Shown here in pieces: positions 14,780-22,537 of a DNA stretch of 27,105 nucleotides. The position numbers and the translations under genes are program-made. A model generated the notes under the pieces. That model searched no databases, was not told the DNA's origin, and worked only from the letters and a program-made list of their open reading frames with translations. Origin of the DNA: Candidatus Methanoperedens sp. (lineage in GTDB: Archaea; Halobacteriota; Methanosarcinia; Methanosarcinales; Methanoperedenaceae); NCBI GenBank assembly GCA_026552835.1, contig JAPMTY010000070.1:1-27105 (forward strand), written 5' to 3'. The number at the start of each line of letters is the position of its first letter. Position 1 is the first letter of the stretch.

Positions 14780-14915
14780 TTAAGAATGTTTGCCATTTAA
14801 ACCTTCTGTCAACTTTTCAAATTTTTCCGGTGTGTTATGCCCAATGAATGAACCCGTTTTTTATTGTATACAACTTCCAGGAATTTTTTGATATTCTTGT
14901 GGGCTTCCTCGCCCT
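14780..14915 (-). pseudogene. IS3-type transposase C-terminal remnant
   Basis: Read on the minus strand the sequence gives EEAHKNIKKFLEVVYNKKRV, then HS. A frameshift leads into GHNTPEKFEKLTEGLNGK and a stop. This is the end of a rve integrase core (x-YNxxRxHSxLGxxTPxEF). The rest of the transposase is missing, so it is a scar of an old insertion in the 303-base gap before the HEPN/nucleotidyltransferase pair. I see nothing else there apart from the palindromes at 14987-15020. Confidence 0.6.
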
Positions 14916-14986
14916 CACCTTCTCCAAAGAATCTGCAAGGAACATGTGCGAAAATGCAAATAGTCTCGAATACAAAACCTTTATCA

Positions 14987-15020
14987 ATTCAAAAATGAAT
15001 AAATTGATTCAAAAATGAAT
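14987..15020. promoter_or_regulatory. Twin palindromic operator candidates before the HTH-nucleotidyltransferase gene
   Basis: The 14-base palindrome ATTCAAAAATGAAT occurs twice, at 14987-15000 and 15007-15020, centre to centre 20 bases or about two DNA turns. The second copy ends 2 bases before the ATG at 15023, whose product has an N-terminal winged helix. This is the classic geometry of an autoregulated toxin-antitoxin promoter. Confidence 0.6.
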
Positions 15021-15022
15021 AG

Positions 15023-15628
15023 ATGATTATGAAATTCCACAATATCCTGGATGAAATGTTTGGCAATAAGACAAAGGTGAGACTGCAAAGGGCATTCTTC
15101 ACATATCCTGAAAAGGGATTCACAGAAAGTGAACTTGAGAGGATAGCGGGAATACCTCAGGCAAGCGTCCATAGGAACGTAAAATCTTTCATGGAAAATG
15201 GATTGCTCGAGAGAAAGCGAATCGGTAAAGCAAATCTATATTCACTGAATAAAGAACATATGCTTTATCAGCTCATCCAAAGCAATTTTGAGGCTGAGAG
15301 AAATGTTCTCGTAGAACTTAAGAAAATGATTGAAGAATCAGTCAAAAGCCTGCCTCAAATAGCCCTTGCGGTTCTTTTTGGTAGTATCGTAAAAGGTATG
15401 GAAAGAGCGGACAGCGATGTAGATGTATTTATAGTCTGCAAAGGTGAAAAGTCAAAATTAGAGGATAAATTGACATATCTGACAAATATATCTCAAAATA
15501 AATTCGGCAATCCTGTATCACTGATGATAAAGAACGAGGACGAACTTCAAGACTTGAAAACCAGAACAATTTTCAGGGAAATAAAAAACGGTGAGATCAT
15601 TTTCAAGCGAGAGGGCTTTGAATGGTAA
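15023..15628 (+). CDS. Winged-helix MNT-type nucleotidyltransferase (antitoxin of a HEPN pair)
   Basis: Residues 10-75 form a winged helix (TKVRLQRAFFTYPEKGFTES, ELERIAGIPQASVHRNVKSF, LLERKRIGKANLYSLN), as in ArsR/MarR-like regulators. Residues 112-140 carry a minimal nucleotidyltransferase site, LFGSIVKGMERADSDVDVFI, with Gly120-Ser121 and Asp132/Asp134. In known HEPN-MNT pairs the nucleotidyltransferase silences the HEPN RNase, in some cases by adding AMP to it. Fusing the DNA-binding domain to the enzyme means one protein could both repress the operon and neutralise the toxin. An in-frame ATG at 15029 is an alternative start. It overlaps the HEPN gene by 7 bases. Confidence 0.82.
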   Translation: MIMKFHNILDEMFGNKTKVRLQRAFFTYPEKGFTESELERIAGIPQASVHRNVKSFMENGLLERKRIGKANLYSLNKEHMLYQLIQSNFEAERNVLVELKKMIEESVKSLPQIALAVLFGSIVKGMERADSDVDVFIVCKGEKSKLEDKLTYLTNISQNKFGNPVSLMIKNEDELQDLKTRTIFREIKNGEIIFKREGFEW

Positions 15629-16032
15629 GGGGTATAGCCACCAAACCTGCAAGGATAGGTTCAGACAAAATATATCTCATCAAAACCAGAGATTTTCTAA
15701 AAGGCGCCTTAATGGAGGTTGAAAAGGAGAATTGGAACTCAGCAGCAGTCCTATCAATCCATGCTGTCATTAGTGCGTGCGATGCTATTTGTGCTAAATT
15801 TCTACAGCTACGCCATGGTGGAGTGGATCATATGCAGGCAGTAGAGCTTCTGGGTAGTCTCCCTTTTGAAAGATCTGAAATTGAATCAAAGCTGAAACAA
15901 GCAAGAAGGATAATATCATTGAAGAATGCCGCTGAATATGAAGACAGGCTGATCAAGCAAACTGAAGCACAAGAAATGCTAAAAGATACCCAGCGGCTTG
16001 TTGAATGGGTCGAAAATAAGCTTGGAAAATAA
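15622..16032 (+). CDS. HEPN-domain protein (toxin partner)
   Basis: The 136-residue all-helical protein shows SDKIYLIKTRDFLKGALMEV, then WNSAAVLSIHAVISACDAIC, the first two HEPN helices. HGGVDHMQAVELL is a loop seen in this HEPN subgroup, and SLKNAAEYEDRL is the later helix. HEPN RNases use an Rx4-6H motif. The clearest formal match here is Arg64-x5-His70, while the KNAAEYED position lacks a His, so catalytic competence is uncertain. It follows the nucleotidyltransferase with a 7-base overlap, the usual MNT-HEPN arrangement. The 198 bases after it hold a small TGGTA/TACCA inverted repeat (16033-16052) and no gene. Confidence 0.78.
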   Translation: MVRGIATKPARIGSDKIYLIKTRDFLKGALMEVEKENWNSAAVLSIHAVISACDAICAKFLQLRHGGVDHMQAVELLGSLPFERSEIESKLKQARRIISLKNAAEYEDRLIKQTEAQEMLKDTQRLVEWVENKLGK

Positions 16033-16230
16033 TGGTACAAAAATTGTTACCATCAGTGAACCCCGGCCCTATACACTTGTGATCTCTTTTTCCCAGTGAT
16101 AACAAGCTCCATCACAAAACGATTCTGCGAATTGACAGCAGTAGCGAGAATTGTATCGATGCTGCCAGTCCTGTTTCCGATCAAATGTCAAAACTATCTA
16201 AAGCCCTGAACTTATCATCATAAACCACGT

Positions 16231-17325
16231 TCAATCTAAATACCCTGCAAACACTTCCTCATACAATCTTTTCATATTTTCTTCGGTTTTCGGCATTTCA
16301 GGAAAGCCATTGTATCCTTCTGCATTTTCAATATCCTTAATAAGATTCAGCCTGTACTGGCTATTTGAATAAAACCACTTTTGCTCATGGTAATATTGTG
16401 ACAGGTACTCCTGTTCAGTCTGGCCCGGTGTGGGAATAAAAACACCATGTTTTTTTCCAAGTTCTGCTATATCCATCATTGTGGTATAGCCAGACCTGCT
16501 TATTATGAATTTCGCACGATTCATTAGTAAGGCCTTTTCTTCCTCAGTCGCATATGATTTTACGGTAGTCCGGCTGTCAAGCTTTTTTTCGAAATTAACC
16601 TGGGGTCGCCCCAGAAGAACCATTTTTTCACCTGGAAGCTCCTGCACTTGCTTTAAAACAATCTTTTCCAGTATGGTGCGTTGTGGTTCCGGACCGGAAA
16701 TGGTTATGAGAAAGTCGAGGTCTTCAGGTACGTCCAATTTTTGGACACTTGAAAGAATTCCTGCATAGTAAGCCTTCATATTCGTAGTTTTGCGGGCCGA
16801 TCTGCACAATTTCCCGCTAAGACAATTACCGCTGTCATCAGGGCTGTTGGACGGGATAATTATACGATCAAATTTTTTGTGGAAATATTCATTGACATAC
16901 TGGGATAAAATCTCGGCATGCCTGATGTAAGAGGGAAAGCTATAGCTAAGCTGGTGGGAAATAAAGAAAGAAGGGATCTTTTTTGAATAAACGCCAAGGC
17001 GGTTATCACTTATTATAGCATCATAATTGTTTTTTGAAATGAGTTTGTCGATCATTTTCTTTTCTTGCGAGACCGCTTTTGCCATAACCGGGATATTTGC
17101 TATAAATTTTGGTAAAAAATATTTTGTTGAACTATAGGGAGCAGGATAATCCTCAAAATAGATGAACTCACAATCAGGACATTCTTTTTTCAATAAATGA
17201 AAGGCACCAAGGCTTGTAGCGATCGTCACCTCATGACCATGATCCATAAGTTCCCGGATAATTGGAATATCCCTGGTGGCATGACCCAAACCCCAAGATA
17301 AAGGGCTTACTAATATTTCAGACAT
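16231..17325 (-). CDS. MurG-like (GT28-type) glycosyltransferase
   Basis: The 364-residue GT-B protein starts MSEILVSPLSWGLGHATRDI, the glycine/His loop at residues 10-17 seen in MurG and MGDG-synthase-like enzymes. The C-terminal nucleotide-sugar half carries FIISRSGYTTMMDIAELGKK (about 273-292) and PTPGQTEQEYL (about 299-309). The family moves a sugar from a nucleotide donor to a lipid or prenyl-linked acceptor at the inner membrane face. It overlaps the PAP2 gene by one base (TAATG), so the two are translated together. The acceptor is probably a membrane lipid or polyprenol, judged from that neighbour. Confidence 0.78.
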   Translation of the reverse strand: MSEILVSPLSWGLGHATRDIPIIRELMDHGHEVTIATSLGAFHLLKKECPDCEFIYFEDYPAPYSSTKYFLPKFIANIPVMAKAVSQEKKMIDKLISKNNYDAIISDNRLGVYSKKIPSFFISHQLSYSFPSYIRHAEILSQYVNEYFHKKFDRIIIPSNSPDDSGNCLSGKLCRSARKTTNMKAYYAGILSSVQKLDVPEDLDFLITISGPEPQRTILEKIVLKQVQELPGEKMVLLGRPQVNFEKKLDSRTTVKSYATEEEKALLMNRAKFIISRSGYTTMMDIAELGKKHGVFIPTPGQTEQEYLSQYYHEQKWFYSNSQYRLNLIKDIENAEGYNGFPEMPKTEENMKRLYEEVFAGYLD

Positions 17326-17936
17326 TAAATCTCCGTGCCATCAAATATATTTTTATTTTTAAAAATAATAAATGCCAGCATAAGTCCCCCGATTATATCA
17401 AGAAAGACATGTTGTTTAATAAACATTGTTGACAGGATTATCAAAAAAGTTATGGGTATTAAAACTATTCCAACTTTTGTGTCCTTTTCATAAACAAAGG
17501 CTGAAATTGTCGAAGTAAGCGCAACATGCAAAGATGGAAAAGTGTTATTGGGCATATCGTATTTATAAATTGTATTCGTCAACCGTGTGGAAAAATCCGT
17601 GGATGCAATAATTGGCCTGAAGACTTCGGTTTGGAATGCAGAATAAATCACTATCGCTGTCGATATGACTGCTATCAGCATAAGCGACATTGAACGATAT
17701 GTTTTATAGTCATTCCAGTAAAATGCAAAAACAAAAATTATCATAGGAATATACAACAAATAAACCACAGCAAATTCCGGAATTAATGGAATGTCTTTGT
17801 CTAATCCTGTTTCAAGATTAATACCGACTGGATTCATTATTTGCACCAATCTGTAAATACCAAGATACAGAGCGATAATAATTAACATTAATATGATTTT
17901 TTTGGATCGTTCCTGCATTATATCACTTTGTTGCAT
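17325..17936 (-). CDS. PAP2-superfamily membrane phosphatase/phosphotransferase (Aur1-like type)
   Basis: The 203-residue protein has about six membrane helices. The PAP2 active site is seen as FRPII (106-110, Arg107), NTFPSLHVALTS (131-142, PSLH with His137) and IKQHVFLDIIGG (173-184, His176 and Asp180). The PSLH variant and H-x3-D ending are those of the PAP2_3/inositolphosphotransferase (Aur1-like) branch rather than the PSGH lipid phosphatases. Substrates are lipid or prenyl phosphates. Two starts are possible: 17936 as used here, or the ATG at 17918, which would be leaderless with the TTTAAAT at 17945-17951 about 30 bases upstream. Confidence 0.78.
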   Translation of the reverse strand: MQQSDIMQERSKKIILMLIIIALYLGIYRLVQIMNPVGINLETGLDKDIPLIPEFAVVYLLYIPMIIFVFAFYWNDYKTYRSMSLMLIAVISTAIVIYSAFQTEVFRPIIASTDFSTRLTNTIYKYDMPNNTFPSLHVALTSTISAFVYEKDTKVGIVLIPITFLIILSTMFIKQHVFLDIIGGLMLAFIIFKNKNIFDGTEI

Positions 17937-17941
17937 ATGAA

Positions 17942-17955
17942 TTGATTTAAATCAA
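17942..17955. promoter_or_regulatory. 14-bp perfect palindrome over the TATA region of the PAP2/glycosyltransferase unit
   Basis: TTGATTTAAATCAA is a perfect palindrome ending 6 bases before the upstream start codon and centred about 30 bases before the alternative start at 17918. Its TTTAAAT core can serve as TATA box, so a repressor bound here would exclude TBP. An AT-rich sequence with this symmetry could also occur by chance. Confidence 0.4.
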
Positions 17956-18135
17956 CCTGAAATTCATTCAATGTATCATTTTTTTCATAAAACTTCTTTA
18001 CTTACGTTTTCTAAAACAGGAGGTACCCTACTCTCCTCTTGAAAAATACCGTTATGAAGTCTACTTGCATATTAATTCTAAATCATTTTACTCCTTTTTA
18101 ACCTTTTATATTTATCTGTTCACCATTTTAGAACA

Positions 18136-19368
18136 TTATTCATACCTCAAAGCGTCCACCGGCCGCAGCTTTGATGCCTGGTACGCAGGAATTATCCCTG
18201 CCAGTATTCCAACACTAACCGATACTGATAATGCCATGGCTATCGAATTAAATGTGACTATTGCTATGCCACTTCTTCCCATGGGAAGACCACCCATAAG
18301 AGAAGGCATGAAGCCGGAAAGCATTGTACCCAGGATTATGCCAAGGATCCCCCCGACAAGTCCTATAAATGCGGCATTAAACAGGAATATAAGCAAAATA
18401 TCCTGGTTGCGCGCCCCGATGGCTTTCATTATTCCAATCTCCTTAGTTTTCTCAAGAACAGAAGTGAACATGGTATTTGCTATCCCTATGGAACCTACGA
18501 TCAGGGAAACCGCTGCAATCGCCAGGAGAAATGTACTCATTGAATTCATCGTAGCTGCTCTTGCCTGCTGCATTTCCTTCCTTGAATTAACTGAAAAATC
18601 CATTTTATTCTGGGTAACATGTCTTGCGATCATAAGTTTGTCCTGGATTTCTGCGATCGCTGTATCTAACTGATTCTGGTCCCTGATCTTTACCACAAAT
18701 GTATCATAAATACCAACTGTCTTATCCGGCATCAACTGGTATGCCATCTGGATTGGCATATAGACACTGGTAGACTGGTCATCAAGAATTCCAACGACCC
18801 GGAATGCGCCACCATTCAAAGTGACCATTTTATTTATTCCCACAGGCTGGGTAAAATAAGAGGATGCGAGATTTCCCCCGATAACGATTACATTCTGATC
18901 GGCAGAATCAAGCATCCTGCCTGTTTTTATTGTAGTTGTAGTAATTTTAGACCAGACAGTCTGGTCAACGCCTGTTACGGATACTTTGCCTGTTTTACCA
19001 AGATAGGATATGTTCACGCTCTCCCTGATATTTTTGTCGATCAGCAAAATATCAGGAATACTCTTCAATGCCTGGAGATCAGTCCCGGCCAGTACTATTT
19101 GGTTGGTCGTTGCCTGAGCTCCACCGCCTCCGCCCCCCCTGGAAAATCCTCCACCTCCCCCGCGTTCAAAGCCAGGAGAGATCGTCACAATATCTCCGCC
19201 AAGAGCGTTCAATTGTGCATTCAGCGTTTGCTGCATTCCATCGCCTATTGATACTATTGCAATAACCGCAGCAACACCGATAACAATGCCTGTTATTGTA
19301 AGCCAGCTCCGCAGCTTGCTATGCAGCACCATATTGAATGCATGTTTGGAACATTTATTCAGCTTCAT
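18136..19368 (-). CDS. MacB/FtsX-family ABC transporter permease
   Basis: The 410-residue protein has the MacB layout: one N-terminal helix (SWLTITGIVIGVAAVIAIVS, 21-40), a large extracytoplasmic MacB_PCD-type domain (about 42-285), and three C-terminal helices. EKTKEIGIMKAIGARNQDIL is the coupling motif, and the C-terminus is KLRPVDALRYE. An unusual glycine-rich stretch occupies residues 70-83 at the start of the external domain. MacB proteins transmit ATP-driven motion to move lipids, peptides or lipoproteins across the outer face of the membrane. It is the last gene of the seven-gene operon, 19 bases after the COG1361-like gene. Confidence 0.88.
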   Translation of the reverse strand: MKLNKCSKHAFNMVLHSKLRSWLTITGIVIGVAAVIAIVSIGDGMQQTLNAQLNALGGDIVTISPGFERGGGGGFSRGGGGGGAQATTNQIVLAGTDLQALKSIPDILLIDKNIRESVNISYLGKTGKVSVTGVDQTVWSKITTTTIKTGRMLDSADQNVIVIGGNLASSYFTQPVGINKMVTLNGGAFRVVGILDDQSTSVYMPIQMAYQLMPDKTVGIYDTFVVKIRDQNQLDTAIAEIQDKLMIARHVTQNKMDFSVNSRKEMQQARAATMNSMSTFLLAIAAVSLIVGSIGIANTMFTSVLEKTKEIGIMKAIGARNQDILLIFLFNAAFIGLVGGILGIILGTMLSGFMPSLMGGLPMGRSGIAIVTFNSIAMALSVSVSVGILAGIIPAYQASKLRPVDALRYE

Positions 19369-19387
19369 TTTAACCTGTAGAGGAGGA

Positions 19388-20758
19388 TTATTTCTTCTGG
19401 CTCTTGAAAATATCCTTTAACTTGAAGTCAGGATCGAGCAATTTTCGACTAGTATATTTTCTTTGGACTACGAATCCGACGAAAACCACACCTATTCCTA
19501 AGACATACCATGTGTAAGTGGGAATTACACTATCTGTTTGTGCGGCTCCTCCTCTTCGTCCCTGGAAAGCTGTTTGCCCGGCTGCAGAGGCACTGTTTTG
19601 AGAACCCAGGTTGATTTGTTTTTCTACAACTGTCCTTACTCCCATAGTATCAGTATAGGCGATTTGCATGAATAGTGTATCAGGTGAGCTATTCGTTGTT
19701 CTTTGAAAAGAACGTCCCTGTGCATTGGAACTGTTGTTTCGTCCGGCTCTATTCTGGAAGGTCATATTGCTTATTGCAGACTGTAATTTAAAGCTTGCAA
19801 CAGTGTAGTCTCCTTTGTTCAAATTACCTATGATAACTGAATTCGAACCGCTTACGCTCCAGCTTGGTTGTTCAGGGATCATCACCGATACCGAGTTTGC
19901 AGGATTGCTTCCTATATTGGCAACGCTAAAAGACATCTGGCCGTTTGAGTTATCCGAGAATGCAACATCAAAATCTGTTCCACCGCCAACATAAATTCCG
20001 GCAATTGTGTTTATTGTTTTCGTCTGGTTTGACAATGAATCCTGATAACTAAGGTGTAAATTGAGTTTATATAATCCAGGCTGTGCGTTTGTATCAGCGA
20101 TCACCTGGTATTCAAGATTTGAGCTATTGCCTATATCGATGTACTTAATATACTTGGTATTGTCGCTTCCTACAGGAAGAACTATGTTATCCGTATTCTC
20201 CCAGTAGAACGTTAGATCCCGAAGAGGCGCATTTCCCATATTATTTATGGTGAATTTCAGGCTGCTCTGTTGGCCCGGAACAATTGTGCTCTTATCGATC
20301 TGTATCACTTCAGCATTTACTTTGTTCTTCACATCAATATACACGCTCGTCAGGGACGCAGAAGTTGAACCCTTTTCATAATACTTAAGCTTGAGTTCGT
20401 AAGTTCCTTCAGGTGTATCCCTGTTTATTTGCATTCTGTACTTTACGATTTTTAAATTTGCATTAGAATCCGGTTGATATCCCTGGACTATACCTACATC
20501 CTGAACGGCGTTTTCACCCTGTACCAGGTCAAATGGATATACTGGCATAACTTCCAGGATAAGATCGTTGGTAGATATACTGCCGGCATTCGTGATACCT
20601 ATGCTGACATCTAAAGTATTTCCTGCGGTAGCAGGATTCGGGTCATAGTTTACAAGACTTACTGATAATTGTGACGACCCTGCTAAATCAGCACTTACTG
20701 AAGGGATAAAAGCCATAAATACCAATATTATGCAAAATGGTATCGTTAATTTATTCAT
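19388..20758 (-). CDS. Secreted, membrane-anchored COG1361/NEW3-like protein of the ABC system
   Basis: The 456-residue protein has a signal peptide (MNKLTIPFCIILVFMAFIPS), then repeated Ig-like beta units of the CARDB/NEW3 kind. LVNYDPNPATAGNTLDVSIG, VQIDKSTIVPGQQSSLKFTI and VGIVQGYQPDSNANLKIVKY show the typical vocabulary. A Gly/Asn/Arg-rich linker (about 340-410) leads to one C-terminal helix (YTWYVLGIGVVFVGFVVQ) and a basic cytoplasmic tail. In many archaea such proteins lie between the ATPase and the FtsX permease, as here. It may substitute for the MacA adaptor of bacteria; that role is inferred from position. Confidence 0.75.
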   Translation of the reverse strand: MNKLTIPFCIILVFMAFIPSVSADLAGSSQLSVSLVNYDPNPATAGNTLDVSIGITNAGSISTNDLILEVMPVYPFDLVQGENAVQDVGIVQGYQPDSNANLKIVKYRMQINRDTPEGTYELKLKYYEKGSTSASLTSVYIDVKNKVNAEVIQIDKSTIVPGQQSSLKFTINNMGNAPLRDLTFYWENTDNIVLPVGSDNTKYIKYIDIGNSSNLEYQVIADTNAQPGLYKLNLHLSYQDSLSNQTKTINTIAGIYVGGGTDFDVAFSDNSNGQMSFSVANIGSNPANSVSVMIPEQPSWSVSGSNSVIIGNLNKGDYTVASFKLQSAISNMTFQNRAGRNNSSNAQGRSFQRTTNSSPDTLFMQIAYTDTMGVRTVVEKQINLGSQNSASAAGQTAFQGRRGGAAQTDSVIPTYTWYVLGIGVVFVGFVVQRKYTSRKLLDPDFKLKDIFKSQKK

Positions 20759-20760
20759 TT

Positions 20761-21459
20761 CTAATTTACCTCGTTATTTTCAGATATTTTCATTACTTGT
20801 CCATCTTTAAGTTCAATTGTTGTGTGGGCATTTTTTGCCAGGTTAAGGTCGTGAGTGACCATGATGATTGTTATTCCCTGTTCTGTCCATAATTTTTTAA
20901 GCATTTTCAGAACGTCTTTTCCTGTAACACTGTCAAGAGCTCCTGTGGGTTCATCAGCGAGGATTATCTCAGGATTGCTTGCCAGGCTTCTTGCTATAGA
21001 AACTCTTTGCTGCTGACCTCCTGAAAGCTGTGCCGGACGATGATGCATTTTATCACCTAATCCTACTAATTCCAGAATTTCCCTGGCCCTGGCCGATGCT
21101 TTTCTTTCGTCATATTCCAGGAAATCCAATGGAAGCTTCACGTTTTCAAAAGCGGACATTGACTGGATCAGGTTATATTGCTGGAAAATAAAACCTATTG
21201 TCCTGCCTCTGAATGACGCCAGGTCTGATTCGCTTAATGTACTGATATCTTTCGATTTGAGGTGGATGCTGCCCCTGGAAGGAATATCCAGGCAGCCTAT
21301 CAGGTTCATCATTGTGGACTTGCCGCTTCCCGAAGCACCGATGATCGCCACAAAGTCGCCTTTCATTATTTCAACGCTTACTCCTCGCAGGGCGGGCACT
21401 TCCACTGCTCCCATCTTATATATTTTCCAGACATCCTGAAGTTTCATTATAGTTTCCAT
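20761..21459 (-). CDS. LolD/MacB-type ABC transporter ATPase
   Basis: The 232-residue ATPase has Walker A GASGSGKS (41-48), a Q-loop FQQYNL, signature LSGGQQQR (145-152), Walker B IILADE (165-170) and switch His203 in VTHDLNLAKNAHTT. This is the set of the LolD/MacB/FtsE subfamily. Its start overlaps the preceding cytochrome-like gene by one base (TAATG); an ATG at 21447 is an alternative start. It pairs with the FtsX-type permease two genes downstream. The cargo is unknown. Confidence 0.92.
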   Translation of the reverse strand: METIMKLQDVWKIYKMGAVEVPALRGVSVEIMKGDFVAIIGASGSGKSTMMNLIGCLDIPSRGSIHLKSKDISTLSESDLASFRGRTIGFIFQQYNLIQSMSAFENVKLPLDFLEYDERKASARAREILELVGLGDKMHHRPAQLSGGQQQRVSIARSLASNPEIILADEPTGALDSVTGKDVLKMLKKLWTEQGITIIMVTHDLNLAKNAHTTIELKDGQVMKISENNEVN

Positions 21460-21977
21460 TATTTTTTATGCCGCCTTGCAAGAAGTATCCCTGCAGATGT
21501 TCCGAAAACAAATACAACCAGATCGAACCCGGGTGCCGCTTTAGTCCCAGTGGCCGTCACGGCTGATGTAACATCCGGGGTTGCCGTTGCCAGAGGTGGT
21601 TGCCCTATAGCCATAAGAGCTGCCTTGGGATCAGTAGCGTGGTCAGGCTGGTTCTCAAATAAAGTTCCATAAGAGTTTAATGTCCTGTTTGAGGGCCGAT
21701 TTGCGATTGTTCTATTGGGATTGCGGCCAGCATACGTTCCATTAGGGTTGGGCGATTGCGTCCTGTTACGCCCCCTGTAAGTTCCATTGGCCGGTATCGT
21801 CCCATTAAAGTCACGCATGCCACTGCCGGAATTCGTAACATGGCAGGTTCCGCATGAACCACTGCCATACACTGCAGTGAGATTTGTAAGATACTCGGGA
21901 CGTGCAAAAGACTCCGGTATTCCTGCAAGAATTATTGAAGTTAATAAGAGTATTATGACTGCTTTTTTCATGTTCAT
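21459..21977 (-). CDS. Single-heme c-type protein with sequon-rich linker and PGF-CTERM-like tail
   Basis: The 172-residue precursor has a signal peptide (1-25, ending ESFARP) and GSCGTCHVTNSGSG with the CxxCH heme site at 42-46. A linker at 56-100 carries six N-x-T sequons (N58, N64, N71, N79, N88, N97). The conserved block NSYGTLFENQPDHATDPKAA contains His113, a possible distal heme ligand. A Thr-rich spacer and AAPGFDLVVFVF lead to ILLARRHKK. The end matches PGF-CTERM signals cut by archaeosortase A, after which the protein becomes lipid-linked. AGGAG lies 8 bases before the ATG. It is a paralog of the next gene upstream and is translationally coupled to the ATPase. Confidence 0.75.
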   Translation of the reverse strand: MNMKKAVIILLLTSIILAGIPESFARPEYLTNLTAVYGSGSCGTCHVTNSGSGMRDFNGTIPANGTYRGRNRTQSPNPNGTYAGRNPNRTIANRPSNRTLNSYGTLFENQPDHATDPKAALMAIGQPPLATATPDVTSAVTATGTKAAPGFDLVVFVFGTSAGILLARRHKK

Positions 21978-22025
21978 TTTTTTGCTCCTTTTTATATGTT
22001 AGTAGTTATATTTCACAACTCAAAC

Positions 22026-22511
22026 TCATTTATTGTTCCTCCTTACGAGGAGAGCGCTCACAAATAATCCGACCATGGAGACCCCAATTCCAAACCCCGC
22101 AGCTGCCGGAGTCACTGTGGTTGTCCCAATAACCGGGGCCTCTGTTATAGTTGGAGTTTCTGTTGCGATTGGCGAAGATGCTGTCTGAACGGGGGTTTCT
22201 GTTAAGCTCGCTGCCTGTTCCGTGGTCGATGTGGCAGTTGGATTAAAGGTCGGGGATGCTGTGGGCGGCGGTCCTATCGCTGTAAGGGCTGCTGCGGGAT
22301 CAGTAGCATGATTTGCCTGGTTTTCAAAAAGTGTTCCATAAGAGTTGCGCGGTCCACCTCCTGAAGCACTAACATGGCAGGTGCCGCATGAACCATCTCC
22401 ATATACTGTGATCAGGCTATGAAAATACTTTGATCGTGCAGAAGACTCCGTGACTCCTGCGAGCAGCACAACAATTAATATAAGTGATATAATTATTGTT
22501 CTTCGATTCAT
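22026..22511 (-). CDS. Single-heme c-type protein, paralog without the sequon insert
   Basis: The 161-residue precursor has a signal peptide (1-26, ending ESSARS) and GSCGTCHVSASGGGPR with CxxCH at 42-46. NSYGTLFENQANHATDPAAA follows at once, with His68 matching His113 of the paralog. The Thr/Pro/Ser-rich stalk (about 82-135) resembles an S-layer-spanning linker. The C-terminus AAAGFGIGVSMVGLFVSALL, then VRRNNK, has AGF in place of PGF, so sorting by archaeosortase A is less certain. AAGGAG lies about 9 bases before the ATG. Bacterial relatives of the CxxCHxxxxGGGxxNxYG block occur beside redox genes. Confidence 0.72.
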   Translation of the reverse strand: MNRRTIIISLILIVVLLAGVTESSARSKYFHSLITVYGDGSCGTCHVSASGGGPRNSYGTLFENQANHATDPAAALTAIGPPPTASPTFNPTATSTTEQAASLTETPVQTASSPIATETPTITEAPVIGTTTVTPAAAGFGIGVSMVGLFVSALLVRRNNK

Positions 22512-22537
22512 CTACTCTGTCTCCTTATTCACTCTTA

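Noticed and set aside
16053..16186. Minus-strand open stretch ending LVITGKKRSQVYRAGVH
   Set aside because: It looks somewhat protein-like but has no start codon, no ribosome site and no family I recognise; it may be a relic but cannot be supported.
18065..18673. A 202-codon plus-strand frame
   Set aside because: It is antisense to the MacB-type permease, and its product has the composition typical of a shadow of a membrane protein.
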